Shown here one piece after another: positions 1-7,371 of a stretch of DNA of 64,000 nt. A program made the position numbers and the translations under genes. This DNA is from Pseudomonas sp. Irchel s3h14 (GTDB lineage Bacteria; Pseudomonadota; Gammaproteobacteria; Pseudomonadales; Pseudomonadaceae). Under the pieces are notes generated by a model that was not told where the DNA came from, ran no database searches, and saw only the letters and a program-made list of their open reading frames with translations. The stretch lies in the NCBI RefSeq assembly GCF_900187425.1, contig NZ_FYDJ01000003.1:398987-462986 (forward strand), read 5' to 3'. Each line of letters starts with the position of its first letter. Position 1 is the first letter of the stretch.

Positions 1-2
1 GT

Positions 3-1163
3 TTCTTCCAGTTGGAAGCTGCCAGCGGTCTGTTATTGATCGCCGCTGCGGCCCTGGCTTTGATCATCAACAACTCCCCGCTGTCGTGGCTTTACAGCAG
101 CTTTCTGGACACTCCGGTCGTGGCCCAGGTCGGCGCGTTGCAAATCGCCAAACCGGCGCTGCTGTGGATCAACGACGGCCTGATGGCCCTGTTTTTCCTG
201 CTGATCGGGTTGGAAGTGAAGCGCGAAGTCCTTGACGGTCAACTGTCGAAACCGTCGCAAATCGTCCTGCCCGGCGCGGCGGCGATTGGCGGCATGGTGG
301 TTCCGGCGTTGGTCTACTGGTTTCTGAACCGCGAAGACCCGGCAGCCCTGAGTGGCTGGGCCATCCCGATGGCCACCGACATCGCCTTCGCCCTCGGCGT
401 ACTGGCCCTGCTGGGTAAGCGGGTACCGGTGTCGCTGAAGCTTTTCCTGATGACTTTGGCGATTATTGACGACCTAGGCGCAATCATCGTCATTGCGATC
501 TTCTACTCGGGTACGCTCTCGACCCTTTCGCTGTCTCTGGCCGCGACGTGCATCGTGGCCCTGATCGCGATGAACCGGCTCGGGGTGGTCAAGCTCGGGC
601 CGTACATGATCATCGGTTTGATCCTTTGGGTTTGTGTGCTCAAGAGCGGCGTCCACGCGACACTGGCCGGTGTGACCTTGGCCTTCTGCATTCCACTGCG
701 CACGAAAAACGCCGAACCTTCGCCGCTGCTGACCCTCGAACACGCCCTGCATCCATGGGTGGCCTACGGCATCTTGCCGCTGTTCGCGTTCGCCAACGCT
801 GGCCTGTCCCTGAGCGGCGTGACCGTCGAAAGTTTCACCCACCACGTGCCGATGGGCATCGCGGTCGGCCTTCTGCTGGGCAAAACCCTCGGCGTCTTCG
901 GCCTGACCTGGCTGGCCGTGAAAATCGGCATCGCCGCCCTGCCCCAAGGCGCCAACTGGGGCCAGGTATTGGGCGTGGCAATCCTCTGCGGCATCGGCTT
1001 CACCATGAGTCTGTTTGTCGGCTCCCTGGCGTTTGTACCGGGTGTCAGTGAATACGCCGGGATGGACCGGATGGGGATTTTGACCGGGTCGATACTGGCG
1101 GCGCTGATTGGTTATGCGGTGACGGCGGCAGCGAGTCGCAAGAGCGCCGTTCTGCAATCCTGA
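3..1163 (+). CDS. nhaA: Na+/H+ antiporter NhaA (5' end outside window)
   Basis: Inner-membrane sodium/proton antiporter that exports Na+ in exchange for H+. The reading frame is open from the first codon of the window (FFQLEAASG...), which matches the usual NhaA N-terminal region, so the true start lies just upstream. The protein is strongly hydrophobic with about 11-12 predicted membrane segments. The motif [13 protein letters not shown], followed by AIIDDLGAI with the two adjacent aspartates that bind the ions in NhaA, is present. The family is about 390 residues, so only a few residues are missing. An ATG near position 12 is not needed as a start. Confidence 0.95.
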   Translation, partial: FFQLEAASGLLLIAAAALALIINNSPLSWLYSSFLDTPVVAQVGALQIAKPALLWINDGLMALFFLLIGLEVKREVLDGQLSKPSQIVLPGAAAIGGMVVPALVYWFLNREDPAALSGWAIPMATDIAFALGVLALLGKRVPVSLKLFLMTLAIIDDLGAIIVIAIFYSGTLSTLSLSLAATCIVALIAMNRLGVVKLGPYMIIGLILWVCVLKSGVHATLAGVTLAFCIPLRTKNAEPSPLLTLEHALHPWVAYGILPLFAFANAGLSLSGVTVESFTHHVPMGIAVGLLLGKTLGVFGLTWLAVKIGIAALPQGANWGQVLGVAILCGIGFTMSLFVGSLAFVPGVSEYAGMDRMGILTGSILAALIGYAVTAAASRKSAVLQS

Positions 1164-1212
1164 TAAACAGAGACAACTCTTAGAGTCATTGAAGACTCGT
1201 CCTACAGCCACG

Positions 1213-1258
1213 ATCAGCCTCGTTCGTTAACGTCGCACAGCCCCTTTTTTGGGGGCTG
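1213..1258 (+). repeat. Bacteriocin-module leader repeat, copy 1 (CGTTAACGTC plus GC hairpin)
   Basis: CGTTAACGTC at 1225-1234 is followed by a hairpin with a CAGCCCC/GGGGCTG stem around a T-rich loop. A closely similar block (TCAGCC, TTCGTTAACGTC, AGCCC-loop-GGGCTG) recurs at 2808-2853. Each copy sits just ahead of a small gene of the bacteriocin module. Neither hairpin is followed by a T-run in the + direction, so these look like leader or promoter elements rather than classic terminators. The role is inferred. Confidence 0.6.
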
Positions 1259-1284
1259 TCGATGTTCGAACACAAGGAAGATCA

Positions 1285-2511
1285 GTGGCTGGCAATAAGG
1301 ACATTCCCCGGGTTCAGAACCCTCCGTCAGGCGACGGTCATCACGTCACTCACCGCTTTATGACGGCTACCGAACTGGCCGCGCGGGATGCCAGACAAAA
1401 CGCTTACGACGCCATGCTCGCGAGGCAAGACGCCTTCGAACGGAGTCGTGAGGTCGTCGCGAAAAAGCACGAGGCCGTTCGCGCAGGATGCGTATTCGCC
1501 AAGTCCTGCAAGCTTCCCGACGCCATCATCGATTACTCGAATCCTTCGGGGATGGTGCCTACCGACAGCCTCAAGGACTACGGAGAAGTCGCCTGGCTCG
1601 GTGCTCGTGAGGTAGACGATGCCGGGCTGCTGAATCTTGAAACGATCAGTGGCAGTACTGTCTCGCTCGGCATCGGCCGAATGGCTCTTCGCACACCGAC
1701 TCTCGCCGTTCCCACCGCAGCACTCAGTGCTGCTGGAACCGCCATATTGGCCGGCCTGGTCGCGTTTTTCTGGACGCCGAGCCTGGGCGACAGCGCGCTC
1801 TATACCGAAGATCAGTTGCGCGCGCTGAAACAGGCTCGAACTCGTGTTCGGCTAAGAGTCGAGCAACAGGCTGACGGCAGCCTCAAGGGATACGGTTTCT
1901 ACACCGGCAAGAACCGCGATTGGGAAATGGTCGATGTCGTGCAGTTCACATTGCGCGGCAGCCAGCAGGTGGCGGTCCTGGGGGATGGTGTTGAACTGAT
2001 CTGGACACCGGCCGTGGATGGTTCAGACATCCTCGGTATTCCAGCGCTGGAGGCTGCGCCGCAAGCACCGCATATTTGGGTTTATCCGCCGACGAAAACG
2101 GCTGACAGCATCATCGTGAATCCGGTTTACCCGCCTGAGTACAAGGATTTCATTCTTGTGTTTCCGGCTGGTTCCGGGGTGTCGCCGCTATATGTTGTGA
2201 TCAGCGCTCCTCGTAAAGGCTTGCCAGCAGCTGGTCACAATTATCATCCAGCACCAAAAACCGAAGAAATCACTGCATTCCCGGGCCTTAAAAAGGCCAA
2301 GAAAAAGAATCCCATCGTGGGAGGTGGAGGACTTAGAGAGCGCTGGATTGATGCAAAAGGCAAAACCATCTACGAGTGGGACTCTATGCATGGGGAGCTG
2401 GAAGCTTATCGCGCAAGTAATGGGAGTCACTTGGGAGCATTTGATGCCAAAACGGGTGAGCGGCGCGATGATGCTAGAAGCGAACGAAACATCAAGAAAA
2501 AATATCTGTGA
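1285..2511 (+). CDS. S-type pyocin with colicin E3-type 16S rRNase domain
   Basis: Nuclease bacteriocin of 408 residues. The start is GTG 1285, behind AAGGAAG (1274-1280); the longer TTG reading has no ribosome site. Residues 1-110 carry the Pseudomonas bacteriocin N-terminus (MAGNKDIPRVQNPP). Residues of about 125-310 match the S-type pyocin domain, with a hydrophobic stretch at 142-163. Residues 325-408 are colicin E3-like: the residues aligned with E3 catalytic Asp510, His513, Glu517 and Arg545 are Asp366, His369, Glu373 and Arg401, and the tail RNIKKKYL mirrors E3. E3 toxins cut 16S rRNA in the decoding centre. The protein is short: there is no long coiled-coil and no obvious separate receptor domain. 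The immunity gene follows directly. Confidence 0.93.
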   Translation: MAGNKDIPRVQNPPSGDGHHVTHRFMTATELAARDARQNAYDAMLARQDAFERSREVVAKKHEAVRAGCVFAKSCKLPDAIIDYSNPSGMVPTDSLKDYGEVAWLGAREVDDAGLLNLETISGSTVSLGIGRMALRTPTLAVPTAALSAAGTAILAGLVAFFWTPSLGDSALYTEDQLRALKQARTRVRLRVEQQADGSLKGYGFYTGKNRDWEMVDVVQFTLRGSQQVAVLGDGVELIWTPAVDGSDILGIPALEAAPQAPHIWVYPPTKTADSIIVNPVYPPEYKDFILVFPAGSGVSPLYVVISAPRKGLPAAGHNYHPAPKTEEITAFPGLKKAKKKNPIVGGGGLRERWIDAKGKTIYEWDSMHGELEAYRASNGSHLGAFDAKTGERRDDARSERNIKKKYL

Positions 2512-2518
2512 GGCAACG

Positions 2519-2773
2519 ATGGGACTGAAGCTAAGGCTGGAATGGTATGACAAGCAAACTGAAATTTGTGAGGGGGAAGAGTCCTCCAAAGATTTAGGCG
2601 ACGATGAGTCAATACTTGATGCTCTCGGCATCCCTGTCGAAAACAATATTAACAATGGAGGTTTTAATGTTGGCAGCCATTGGGTCGCCATTATTCAACC
2701 CTACTTTCGCCACATAATTGACCTGGCCGCCTACGATCACCAACTATCTTTCGATTACCGCGAGAACTGGTAA
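2519..2773 (+). CDS. Colicin E3-type immunity protein
   Basis: An 84-residue acidic protein that should bind and neutralise the rRNase domain of the preceding toxin. It aligns along its length with the colicin E3/cloacin immunity family: MGLKLRLEWYD at the start, a central KDLGDDESILDALGIP, then VNNG-like NINNGGFNV and a C-terminal SFDYRENW. The start is ATG 2519, seven bases after the toxin stop, with GAGG overlapping that stop codon, so translation is probably coupled. The longer upstream reading of this frame lies inside the toxin gene and is discarded. Confidence 0.93.
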   Translation: MGLKLRLEWYDKQTEICEGEESSKDLGDDESILDALGIPVENNINNGGFNVGSHWVAIIQPYFRHIIDLAAYDHQLSFDYRENW

Positions 2774-2807
2774 CCCCCGAGACACTTGACTTACCGCTAA
2801 CTGCGGT

Positions 2808-2853
2808 GGTCAGCCAATTTCGTTAACGTCACGAAGCCCTTTTCGGGGGGCTG
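2808..2853 (+). repeat. Bacteriocin-module leader repeat, copy 2
   Basis: Second copy of the element at 1213-1258: TTCGTTAACGTC at 2819-2830, then an AGCCC-TTTTC-GGGCT hairpin. It lies after the E3 immunity gene and before the small gene at 2898. Duplicated leaders suggest that toxin and immunity modules were acquired or shuffled as units. Confidence 0.6.
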
Positions 2854-2897
2854 CGAAGCCAGGTAGAAAGCCCTCAAAATGACTGAAGATAAAAAAC

Positions 2898-3149
2898 GTG
2901 CGCTATCTATCCATCACCGGTTTTTACCCTGATGAAAAACAAGATGATTCATTGCAGTTCCAATTGACTATCAAAAACTATGAATTGAACCAGGCATTGG
3001 CTCAATTGACCGAGTCAAAAAAACTGGAAGAAATAGAGCCTGGAGAGCTGGAGCTAACAGCTGCTCAAATCCTACAGGTTGCAGAACTACTAGAAGTCGA
3101 CTTCCCCGAGGGGCTGGAATATTTTATAGGTCCCCGCGCCGCGTCGTGA
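2898..3149 (+). CDS. Small acidic protein, possible orphan immunity (DUF7683-like)
   Basis: An 83-residue acidic protein with no recognised catalytic motif. The pattern of a short N-terminal strand, ELTAAQILQVAELLEVDF and a C-terminal GLEYFIG resembles small DUF7683-type proteins often found beside toxins; this assignment is tentative. The GTG start has no good ribosome site. An ATG at 2879 with AGGTAGAAAG upstream is well placed, but its frame stops after 17 codons. A single-base slip in the A6 run at 2891-2896 would join the two as MTEDK-N-VRYLSITG. Either the gene starts at GTG/CTG or a +1 shift occurs in the A run. Confidence 0.55.
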   Translation: MRYLSITGFYPDEKQDDSLQFQLTIKNYELNQALAQLTESKKLEEIEPGELELTAAQILQVAELLEVDFPEGLEYFIGPRAAS

Positions 3150-3164
3150 CAATCCTTAACAAAC

Positions 3165-3201
3165 AAAACCCCGACCAGTCACCTGATCGGGGTTTTCTTT
3201 T
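3165..3201. terminator. Bidirectional rho-independent terminator
   Basis: AAAACCCCGA and TCGGGGTTTT form the stem with a short internal bulge, flanked by A-run and T-run. It separates the + strand small gene ending at 3149 from the - strand lipoprotein gene ending at 3216. Confidence 0.8.
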
Positions 3202-3215
3202 ACCTGTATTCCCGC

Positions 3216-3680
3216 TTAATGCGAAACGCGGCTAGTCCCATCAACAGTAGCAATCCGCACCCGCTCGCCAACACGGAATACTTCATTCTCCTGAACCTGT
3301 TGCACGTAGGCGCGCATGCTGCCGTCGTCTTCGCGCACGGTGATTTCCACGCCTTGGGTGCGGGTCAGGCCTTCTTCTGTGGCCGAGCCGATCAGGCCGC
3401 CAGCAACGGCGCCGATAACCGCAGCAACGATGCTGCCGCGACCGCCACCGATAGCGCTGCCGCCAACACCGCCAACCGCCGCACCGGCAAGGCCGCCGAT
3501 CGGGGTTTTGGTGCCTTCGATTTTGACCGGGCGCAGGGATTCGATGGTGCCCATACGAATGGTCTGCACGCGACGCGCTTCGTCACGGGAGTAGGAGTCA
3601 CCGGTCAGGCTCGATTGGCAGCCAGTGAGCAACATCGCCATCGTGGAAAAGGAAGCAACCAGCAGAACAGACTTACGCAT
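3216..3680 (-). CDS. Glycine-zipper outer-membrane lipoprotein (SlyB/PcP-like)
   Basis: A 154-residue lipoprotein. The signal peptide ends in lipobox LLTGC, so Cys21 is the lipidated residue. A mid-protein glycine zipper, GLAGAAVGGVGGSAIGG and AAVIGAVAGGLIG, is characteristic of the 17-kDa antigen/SlyB family. These lipoproteins sit in the outer membrane, and in enterobacteria SlyB stabilises it under stress. The C-terminal part (ITVREDDGS..., VRIATVDGTSRV) is the family's beta-rich end. The gene is monocistronic, between a terminator and a divergent region. Confidence 0.88.
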   Translation of the reverse strand: MRKSVLLVASFSTMAMLLTGCQSSLTGDSYSRDEARRVQTIRMGTIESLRPVKIEGTKTPIGGLAGAAVGGVGGSAIGGGRGSIVAAVIGAVAGGLIGSATEEGLTRTQGVEITVREDDGSMRAYVQQVQENEVFRVGERVRIATVDGTSRVSH

Positions 3681-3848
3681 AGCATCAACTCCAAAGGACA
3701 GGTATTCATTAAACTCCGCAGCTTGACGCCTGTCACTGCATCGCCCGGATAAAATTGGTTTGATTCAGGCCCGGTACAGGCACCTCCACGAACTCACCAC
3801 ACAGTAGCGGCAAATTCCGCAATCTGCGTCGCTGCCCCAAGGATTGTC

Positions 3849-4085
3849 ATGGATTACTTCATCATTGTCGTCACTACCGTTGCCGGATTGTATTTCCACG
3901 GGTGGCTATACGTGAGGATCAAACGCTGGATGGACCGCGATCTGGCGTTGGCACTGGCGGGTAAAGACGAGCAGAAAAAGGCGTTCATGCTCCAGCAACT
4001 GGCGAACGCTCAAGCGCAGAAGATCAAGCGCCGGGAGCTGCCCCAGTGGCTTGAAGCCGCTGCGGCAGGTTATCCCGATCGGTAG
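3849..4085 (+). CDS. Small single-pass membrane protein, unknown function
   Basis: A 78-residue protein with one N-terminal hydrophobic segment (about residues 2-20), then a basic and amphipathic cytoplasmic part rich in Lys, Gln and Ala (KAFMLQQLANAQAQKIKRRELP). The family was not recognised. Only five bases separate it from the convergent pdxH stop. A compact hydrophobic N-terminus and clean reading frame support a real gene. Confidence 0.65.
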   Translation: MDYFIIVVTTVAGLYFHGWLYVRIKRWMDRDLALALAGKDEQKKAFMLQQLANAQAQKIKRRELPQWLEAAAAGYPDR

Positions 4086-4090
4086 ACGGC

Positions 4091-4738
4091 TTAAGGTGCC
4101 AGACGTTCAAGAGTCCAGTCGGCGCCCTGGAAGCGGTAGTTGAGGCGATCGTGCAGGCGGCTCGAACGGCCTTGCCAGAACTCGATGCGCTCCGGTAACA
4201 AACGATAACCGCCCCAGTGCTCAGGGCAATGAGGTTGCGTGTCGCTGAAACGTTGCTCGGTGTTCTTGAGCAGCGCTTCCAGTTCGGCGCGATCGGCGAT
4301 TACCCGGCTCTGGGGCGAAGCCCAGGCACCTAGGCGACTGCCCAGCGGCCGGACCTGAAAGTAGGCGTCGGACTCTTCAGGCGTGACTTTCACCACCCGC
4401 CCTTCGATGCGCACCTGACGCTCCAGGGCCGGCCAGAAAAAGGTCATGGCCGCGAACGGGTTCGCGGCCAGATGCTGGCCCTTGGCGCTGTCGTAGTTGG
4501 TGAAGAAGGTGAAGCCCAGCTCGTCCAGTCCCTTGAGCAGCAGAATGCGGCAATGCGGCCGACCGTCCTGATCGACGGTGGCCAGGGTCATGGCGTTGGC
4601 TTCCACCGGTGCCTGCTCGGTTTTCACCGCGTCGGCGAACCACTGATGGAACAGCGCGAATGGCTCGGCCGGGGCTTGCGCCTCGGTCAGGCCATCACGG
4701 GTGTAGTCGCGACGCATATCAGCCAGGCCCTGGGTCAT
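4091..4738 (-). CDS. pdxH: Pyridoxamine 5'-phosphate oxidase PdxH
   Basis: An FMN-dependent oxidase of 215 residues that converts pyridoxine/pyridoxamine 5'-phosphate to pyridoxal phosphate in the cytoplasm. Visible family features are [23 protein letters not shown] (FMN and substrate region), [33 protein letters not shown], and the C-terminal signature [26 protein letters not shown]. The length matches the family. It lies 24 bases downstream of the OmpA-domain gene on the same strand and is probably co-transcribed with it. Confidence 0.96.
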   Translation of the reverse strand: MTQGLADMRRDYTRDGLTEAQAPAEPFALFHQWFADAVKTEQAPVEANAMTLATVDQDGRPHCRILLLKGLDELGFTFFTNYDSAKGQHLAANPFAAMTFFWPALERQVRIEGRVVKVTPEESDAYFQVRPLGSRLGAWASPQSRVIADRAELEALLKNTEQRFSDTQPHCPEHWGGYRLLPERIEFWQGRSSRLHDRLNYRFQGADWTLERLAP

Positions 4739-4762
4739 GGCGCATTCCTTTTGGTTAACGAA

Positions 4763-5884
4763 TCACTTTTTTACAGTATCGGCGGCGTCGGCGACTTTTT
4801 TCGTGTCGGCAGCAGCCTTGGCCGGAGCAGTCTTTTTCGCAGGGGTCGCGGTTTTAGCCGGTGCCTTCTTGGCGGCGGCTTTCTTGGCCGGGGCTTTTTT
4901 CGCAGCAGGCACAGCCGCTTTCTTCGCGGCTGGCGCCGGGGTGACCGGTTTGACCACTGGCTTGACGTCCTGGGTAGCGACCAACTTCACTGGCGCAGGG
5001 GCCGGCATGTTGTACTTGCTCAGCAACGCGACCATGGTGTTTTGCGGGGTCACCAGCAGTTCGACGCGACGGTTCAAGGCACGGCCTTCATTGCTGTCGT
5101 TGGCAGCACGCGGGGCTTCGCCGCCCATACCGCGCAGCATCAGACGATCACGCTGCAGACCGCTGAGGCGGAAAATCGCTGCCACGGACTGGGCACGCTC
5201 CTGGCTCAGTTTCACGTTGGCCGGTGCGGCACCCGACGTATCACTGTGGCCGAGAACCAGCACGGCAGTCTTTGGATCGACTTCAAGGATTTTCGCAACG
5301 CGAGTGAATGGACCGAGGGTCACCGGCAGCAGCATGGCTGGACGGTCAGGGTTGAACGAACCTTCTACCGGCGCGGTAACGACCAATACGTTTTCACGAC
5401 GCTCGAGTTGCAGATTGCTGTCCTTGATCGCTGCGCGCAGACGCGGTTCGTAATCGTCGAGCCAGGCTTGGGTAACTTTAGGATCAGGCATCGGCACGGC
5501 TTTGGCAGTGCTTTGCTCTTTACCGCCGAACGGCCACCACCAATTGCCACCTGCATCGGCCTCAGCCTTGGCCTTGGCCACCTCGACCGGTTTGGCTTCA
5601 GGCTTGGCTTCAGCTTTCACCGCTGGCTTCTTGTCGAGAACTTCATCGGAACCGAATGGCCAGTACCAAGGGTTGGAGCTTTCAGCCTTGGCAACCGGAG
5701 CGATCGCGGCAGGTTTCAAAGGTGCCGGGGCTGGCGTAGGGGCCCGAGCCGGGTCTTTAGTGGCGACTTTGTCGGAGGAACCGAACGGCCACCAGCTGCT
5801 GCCATCCGAGTCATTTTGTGGAGTTTGTGCGCAACCGGTAATAGCGAAGCACAGGGCCAAAGCGAGAGTTTTATTGGATGACAT
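4763..5884 (-). CDS. OmpA-domain lipoprotein with three WPFG motifs and histone-like tail
   Basis: A 373-residue lipoprotein (lipobox AITGC, Cys18). Three aromatic motifs of the form W-(W/Y)-W?-P-F-G sit at about residues 31-35, 73-78 and 115-120 in an Ala/Pro/Lys-rich linker. An OmpA C-terminal peptidoglycan-binding domain follows (VLGHSDTSG ... SQERAQSVAAIF ... NRRVELLVTP, about 150-290). The last 65 residues are Lys/Ala-rich AAKKAPAKK repeats like histone H1. The OmpA domain should anchor the protein to cell wall. The roles of the WPFG repeats and the basic tail are unknown. Confidence 0.85.
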   Translation of the reverse strand: MSSNKTLALALCFAITGCAQTPQNDSDGSSWWPFGSSDKVATKDPARAPTPAPAPLKPAAIAPVAKAESSNPWYWPFGSDEVLDKKPAVKAEAKPEAKPVEVAKAKAEADAGGNWWWPFGGKEQSTAKAVPMPDPKVTQAWLDDYEPRLRAAIKDSNLQLERRENVLVVTAPVEGSFNPDRPAMLLPVTLGPFTRVAKILEVDPKTAVLVLGHSDTSGAAPANVKLSQERAQSVAAIFRLSGLQRDRLMLRGMGGEAPRAANDSNEGRALNRRVELLVTPQNTMVALLSKYNMPAPAPVKLVATQDVKPVVKPVTPAPAAKKAAVPAAKKAPAKKAAAKKAPAKTATPAKKTAPAKAAADTKKVADAADTVKK

Positions 5885-5997
5885 TGGATATCCACAAAAT
5901 GAAGTAATGAAAAATCAGACCGGGTTGACCCGGATAAACAGACGCTTGGAAACCATAAAGGCTTTGGGGTTCCGGCCCTGGAACCCCTGAGCGCGTT

Positions 5998-7149
5998 TTA
6001 CAGACAAGTGGCCAGTGCGCGCGCAAGCTTTTGTGCGCGCGGGTCCATCAAGACGTACGGTCCTAAGGTATTTGTCACAAAGCCGAAGGCCACATCGTGT
6101 TCCGGGTCAGCAAAACCGGTGGAACCGCCGGCACCCGGATGGCCAAACGCACGAGGGCCGAGGCCGTAGGTGGCGTTGGGGACGTCCGGTTGATCGAGCA
6201 TGCAACCCAGGCCGAAACGGGTCCGGGTCAGTAAAGTCTTGTCCTCGCCGAGGCTGTGCTCGCGCGTCAGTTCCTCGAGCATTTCGCTTTCCAGCAAGCT
6301 GCCATCGAGCAGACCGGCATAGAACCCGGCCAGGCTGCGGGCATTGCCGTGGCCATTGGCGGCCGGCTGCTGCATGCGTCGCCACTCGGGTTTGTTGGTG
6401 CTGGTCATGATCGACGGCGGGTTAGTGAACGCCCTCGTGGTCATGGCGGTCGGCTCGCGCATGGTCACTTGCAGCAAGCGCTGAGCCGCGGCATCGCCGA
6501 CATTGCCCTTGCCACGGGCGATGTGCGCCACGCGATGGAACTCCTGGTCCGCCAGGCCGACGTGAAAATCCAGCCCCAAAGGCTTCGCGACTCGCGCCAC
6601 GATGGACTCACCCGGCCCACGACCGTCGGCACGGCGCAGCAACTCACCGACCAGCCAGCCGTAGGTGATCGCGGCGTAACCGTGACCAACCCCCGGCGTC
6701 CACCACGGTTCTTCGGCGGCCAGGGCGTCAACCATGGTTTGCCAGTCGTAAAGGGCTTCCGGGGCCAATAGCTCACGCAGCGCCGGCAGACCGGCCTGAT
6801 GGCAGAGCAATTGACGCAGGGTCACGGACTCTTTGCCGGCGGCGGCGAACTCGGGCCAGTAGCGGGCAACCGGGGCATCCAGTTGCAACTTGCCTTCGGC
6901 CACCAGTTGCAGGGCGGTCACGGCGGTAAAGGTCTTGGTGCAGGAGAACAGGTTGGCGATGGTGTCGCTGTGCCAGGCTTCGGTACCGTCCTTATCAGCG
7001 CTGCCGGCCCAAAGGTCGACCACGGTTTCACCGCTGATCTGGATGCACAACGCTGCACCACGTTCCTGAGGATCGTCGAACAGCGCCGCGAAAGCTTCAC
7101 GCACCGCTTCGAACTTCAGCTCGTAAAAACCCTGAATCTGCACCCGCAA
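5998..7149 (-). CDS. EstB-like serine hydrolase (beta-lactamase/esterase fold)
   Basis: A 383-residue member of the class C beta-lactamase-like serine hydrolases (Pfam Beta-lactamase). The nucleophile motif SxxK is SCTK at residues 69-72, followed by the usual TALQLVAEGKLQLDAPVARYWPEF. YGWLVGEL around residue 165 is the likely second (tyrosine) motif and GHPGAGGSTGFADPE near the C-terminus the third. No signal peptide is seen, so it is probably a cytoplasmic esterase such as EstB; the substrate cannot be named. It is monocistronic, upstream of the OmpA-domain gene with a gap of about 110 bases. Confidence 0.85.
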   Translation of the reverse strand: MRVQIQGFYELKFEAVREAFAALFDDPQERGAALCIQISGETVVDLWAGSADKDGTEAWHSDTIANLFSCTKTFTAVTALQLVAEGKLQLDAPVARYWPEFAAAGKESVTLRQLLCHQAGLPALRELLAPEALYDWQTMVDALAAEEPWWTPGVGHGYAAITYGWLVGELLRRADGRGPGESIVARVAKPLGLDFHVGLADQEFHRVAHIARGKGNVGDAAAQRLLQVTMREPTAMTTRAFTNPPSIMTSTNKPEWRRMQQPAANGHGNARSLAGFYAGLLDGSLLESEMLEELTREHSLGEDKTLLTRTRFGLGCMLDQPDVPNATYGLGPRAFGHPGAGGSTGFADPEHDVAFGFVTNTLGPYVLMDPRAQKLARALATCL

Positions 7150-7282
7150 CTCCCCGGATATAAAGCTCTACAAAGTGGCCCGCATTGTTCCAGCCCTAGA
7201 GGGTTTTGGGAACTGTGGCGGGCTGGGCGGCGTAGCCGCCCATAGATTTGTTCAGAAAACCTGTGGTGAATCCGAGGGCGCT

Positions 7283-7348
7283 ATCGCGGGCAAGCCTTGC
7301 TCCTACAGGATCTCCACAACCCCTGTAGGAGCATGGCTTGCCCGCGAT
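7283..7348. repeat. REP-type inverted repeat (TGTAGGAGC class)
   Basis: ATCGCGGGCAAGC..TTGCTCCTACAG faces CTGTAGGAGC..GCTTGCCCGCGAT across a short spacer. This class of Pseudomonas REP doublet occurs at least eight times in the window, always between genes or at a stop codon. Confidence 0.85.
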
Positions 7349-7371
7349 GAACGATCACTCGGTCTCAATGC

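Noticed and set aside
1238..1258. Terminator of nhaA
   Set aside because: The hairpin has T residues in its loop but none after the stem, and it recurs at 2837 as part of a larger repeat, so it is reported as a leader repeat.
1164..1284. LexA box or PrtN P-box ahead of the S-type pyocin
   Set aside because: No CTG-N10-CAG is present, and the ATTG/GT repeats needed for a P-box could not be found with convincing spacing.
2188..2691. 167-residue - strand ORF across toxin and immunity genes
   Set aside because: Opposes two well-recognised genes and has no ribosome site or family.
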